Assembly: GCA_964518995.1 (NCBI GenBank)
Contig: CAZFJU010000011.1
Location: forward strand, 1-34,445
Reading direction: 5' to 3'
Origin: ZC4RG20 sp964518995
GTDB taxonomy: Bacteria; Pseudomonadota; Gammaproteobacteria; Steroidobacterales; Rariloculaceae
DNA length: 34,445 nt
The position numbers were made by a program, and so were the translations under genes. Numbering within the stretch: the first letter of the stretch is position 1; each line of letters begins with the position of its first letter. Below, one piece after another: positions 33,201 through 34,445 of the stretch. The notes beneath the pieces are model-generated. The model had not been told where the DNA came from, made no database searches, and worked only from the letters and a program-made list of their open reading frames with translations.

Positions 33201-34445
33201 GAGATCGTCGCCTCCGGCACGCCCGATGAGATTACCCGCGCGGCGGACAGCCGCACCGGGCAGATGCTGGCGCGGCACCGGCGCGAGCGCGCGCGGCTCG
33301 AGCGCGAGCGCGAGCGCAAGCGACGCGGCGAAGGCCGAGCGGGCAGCGGGCAACGCGACCGCATTGCCGATGCGGCGGCCGAGAGCGCCGCGGGCGCCGA
33401 TGCGGTGACGCGCAGCGGCGCGCAGTCGATCGACATCGTGCACGCGCGCGAGCACAACCTGAAAAGTGTCGACGTCACGATCCCGCGCGACAAGCTCACG
33501 GTGATCACTGGTGTCAGCGGCAGCGGCAAGAGCACCGTCGCCTTCGACATCCTGTTCGCCGAGGGGCAGCGCCGTTACCTCGAGTCGTTGAACGCGTACG
33601 CCCGGCAGTTTGTCGAGCCGGCGTCGCGAGCGGATGTCGATGCGGTCTACGGCATCCCGCCCACGGTCGCAATCGAGCAGCGGACGAGCCGCGGCGGGCG
33701 CAAGAGCACGGTCGCGACGCTGACCGAGATCCATCACTTCCTTCGCCTGCTGTTCGTGAAGCTCGGCGTGCAGCACTGCCCGGACTGCGATGTCGCGATC
33801 AACGCGCAAACCGTCGAGCAGATCACCGCCACGCTCGCGACCCGTTATCGCGGCCGCCAAGTGCGGCTGCTTGCGCCGCTCGTGATCGGCCGCAAAGGCT
33901 ATTACACCGATCTCGCCGAATGGGCGCGCAACAAGGGCTATGCGGCGCTGCGGGTCGACGGCGTCGATCTGCCTACCGACGCATGGCCGCGGCTCGATCG
34001 CTTTAAAGAGCACGACATCGAGCTGCCGGTCGCCGAGCTCACCGTCGCGCCCGAATCGGCGGCAGCGCTCGAGCAGGCGATCGTCGCCGCGTTACGGCTC
34101 GGACGCGGCATGGTGCGCGTCGTCGCTGCGAGCGGCGGGCGTAACGGCCGCGCCGCACCGGGCGAGCTCTACTCGACCGAGCGCGCCTGTCCAACCTGCG
34201 GACGCAGCTTCGAGCCGCTCGATCCGCGGCTGTTCTCGTACAATTCGCGGCGCGGCTGGTGCGAGGCCTGTTTCGGCACCGGCCTCGCCATCGCCGAGGG
34301 TGAGGACGAAAGCGACGAGCCGTGGCTCGCCGACCGCGGCGGCGCGGCGGCGCCGCGCCCTAAGGCCCGCAAGCGCCGCCGCGGTGCTCGTGCCGGGCGG
34401 CGCACCGCCGGCAGCGACGAGCCCGGCGAGCCAGAGGCCTGCGAC
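30237..34445 (+). CDS. uvrA: Tandem-duplicated excinuclease subunit UvrA, 3' end outside window
   Basis: DNA-damage recognition ATPase of nucleotide excision repair. The frame is open from ATG 30237 to the window end (1403 codons visible). Unit one (about 13-1050) is a full UvrA: Walker A GVSGSGKSS (42-50), Zn motifs LHCADCD and CELCRGFG, signature RTLSGGEVQR (about 517-526), VLDEPSIGLH, second Walker A GVSGSGKST (about 672-680), the Zn module CPACSGNGF...CSECDGTRY, and PTLSGGEAQR (about 899-908). A second UvrA starts near residue 1063 (SIDIVHAREHNLKSVDV) with Walker A at about 1093-1101. Normal UvrA has about 940 residues, so this is the duplicated form. Odd: a palindromic element is read through at codons 465-485 and an Ala/Ser-rich insert lies at 812-852. 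No clear ribosome site or LexA box is seen upstream. Confidence 0.93.
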   Translation, partial: MNARTTPTPHNGDKICIRGARQNNLRHVDLDLPLGELIVVTGVSGSGKSSLAFDTVYSEGQRRYVETFSPYARQFLDRMDKPQVDSITGIPPAIAIDQINPVRTSRSTVGTMTELNDHLKLLFARAAHLYCECCGRPVRRDSAETIWEELERRFIAAGETPRVAVTFQVAVPPNFGTEEVEAYLARQGYTRIIERRADSVEVVQDRLVLRADQRARLVEDLEAALKLGAGRAAVRLLDDPATVLKFSSALHCADCDVAYNDPIPSAFSFNSPAGACELCRGFGRTIGIDYRLAIPDPGKTLAEGAVRPFQGKSYSECHDDLLRYAKKRGIRVDVPWAELTDAEREWVIEGEGSWRERKWYGLTRFFAWLEGRAYKMHIRVLLSKYRSYDLCPACEGARLKPESLLWRLGSLEDAAAVIAPSGRHRPRQLKLDDAAFASLPGLTIHDVMLLPLEQALAFFTRLREGNWGQSPFSPAEKRALTPISPIGLVLDEILARLGYLNEVGLGYLTLDRQSRTLSGGEVQRINLTTALGTSLVNTLFVLDEPSIGLHARDMARVIAVLGKLRDAGNTLLVVEHDGEVMRAADRVVDLGPGPGRRGGEVVFDGAPERLIREGTTLTAEYLRGERRIGAERRRRPIDADHDWLRVEGAAEHNLKNVDLALPLGRLVCITGVSGSGKSTLVQEVLYRGLAKHKGRTQEQPGAYRRIVGADLVDEVVLVDQSPIGKTTRSNPASFVGALEPIRKLFAAEPLARERRYTAGTFSFNSGNGRCPACSGNGFEHVEMQFLSDVYLRCSECDGTRYRSEVLDVKLVRPAPAAARSAAPSSKAARAAASSAPAPHAEAASSVRDPHAAKSIADVLAMTVAEAVEFFAHAPEVVKRLEPLVAVGLEYVALGQPVPTLSGGEAQRLKLASHLSGTRGGSRRPSQTLFLFDEPTTGLHFADVARLLGALEQLLDEGHSVVLIEHHLDLIEIADWVVDLGPEGGGAGGEIVASGTPDEITRAADSRTGQMLARHRRERARLERERERKRRGEGRAGSGQRDRIADAAAESAAGADAVTRSGAQSIDIVHAREHNLKSVDVTIPRDKLTVITGVSGSGKSTVAFDILFAEGQRRYLESLNAYARQFVEPASRADVDAVYGIPPTVAIEQRTSRGGRKSTVATLTEIHHFLRLLFVKLGVQHCPDCDVAINAQTVEQITATLATRYRGRQVRLLAPLVIGRKGYYTDLAEWARNKGYAALRVDGVDLPTDAWPRLDRFKEHDIELPVAELTVAPESAAALEQAIVAALRLGRGMVRVVAASGGRNGRAAPGELYSTERACPTCGRSFEPLDPRLFSYNSRRGWCEACFGTGLAIAEGEDESDEPWLADRGGAAAPRPKARKRRRGARAGRRTAGSDEPGEPEACD
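31628..31689. repeat. Perfect 26-bp inverted repeat inserted in frame inside uvrA
   Basis: Left arm 31628-31653 (core AAATTGGGGTCAGAGCCC followed by five T) and right arm 31664-31689 are exact reverse complements, with a 10-nt centre. It is AT-richer than its surroundings. Read in the uvrA frame it encodes about 20 residues (GNWGQSPFSPAEKRALTPIS) with no stop. It resembles REP-type palindromes that are spread by REP-associated transposases, though no such transposase is in the window. Confidence 0.9.
32670..32792 (+). other. Ala/Ser-rich low-complexity insert in UvrA unit one
   Basis: Between the zinc module (CSECDGTRYRSEVLDVKLV) and the conserved KSIADVLAMTVAEAVEFF, 41 residues rich in Ala, Ser and Pro are present where most UvrA proteins have only a few. 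The frame is kept. It looks like a disordered loop grown in place rather than a mobile element. Confidence 0.5.

Overview
The window is a gene-dense, very GC-rich bacterial chromosome segment with no rRNA, tRNA, CRISPR array or intact insertion sequence that I can see. The gene set (N-carbamoylputrescine amidase, class I FBPase, HpnB-type glycosyltransferase, SapC protein, tandem UvrA, Sel1/prolyl-hydroxylase protein, DUF6152, Abhydrolase_10-type secreted hydrolase) suggests a gammaproteobacterium, perhaps near the Xanthomonadales or Steroidobacterales. That placement is an inference from gene families only. No stretch over 300 bases lacks a gene; the longest gaps are 23355-23634, 17604-17871 and 5547-5801, all between divergent genes.

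Layout. 1-1371: 3' end of aguB, coupled by an ATGA overlap to a DUF4159 protein. 1368-2863 (minus): fbp followed by a small two-helix membrane protein. 3036-4964: a Sel1-like/2OG-Fe(II) hydroxylase and a GNAT acetyltransferase. 4974-5546 (minus): Uma2-type nuclease fold. 5802-6944: HpnB-like glycosyltransferase. 6948-10978 (minus): two exported alpha/beta hydrolases, one of which is an S9 peptidase fused to a SleB-type cell-wall hydrolase. 11120-12417 (minus): DUF883 membrane anchor protein and a DUF1932 dehydrogenase. 12632-15277: an Atm1-type ABC exporter fused to a decayed histidine-kinase ATPase domain and an intact receiver domain. 15282-17603 (minus): a triple-PAS hybrid histidine kinase, tail to tail with the exporter. 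17872-20274: membrane-fused spermidine-synthase-like protein. 20285-23354 (minus): a four-gene operon of exported proteins (DUF6152, an unknown, a metallo-beta-lactamase fold hydrolase, and a second unknown paralogous to the first). 23635-24681: pyrB. 24786-25784 (minus): isopenicillin-N-synthase-like oxygenase. 25974-27467: exported amidohydrolase. 27583-29136 (minus): radical SAM protein. 29376-30134: SapC protein. 30237 to the end: a tandem-duplicated uvrA, cut by the window edge.

The most unusual items are the ABC exporter/pseudo-kinase/receiver fusion, the S9 peptidase/SleB fusion, a perfect 26-bp inverted repeat inserted in frame inside uvrA, and the coupled four-gene exported cassette. 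A structural trait of the window is that five convergent gene pairs end within about 10 nt of each other or overlap. The two convergent junctions with room carry long-loop inverted repeats.

Several starts were set from Shine-Dalgarno sequences rather than the longest reading frame: 1745, 5546, 5802 (GTG), 9476, 11401, 12417 (TTG), 23635 (GTG), 25974 and 29136.
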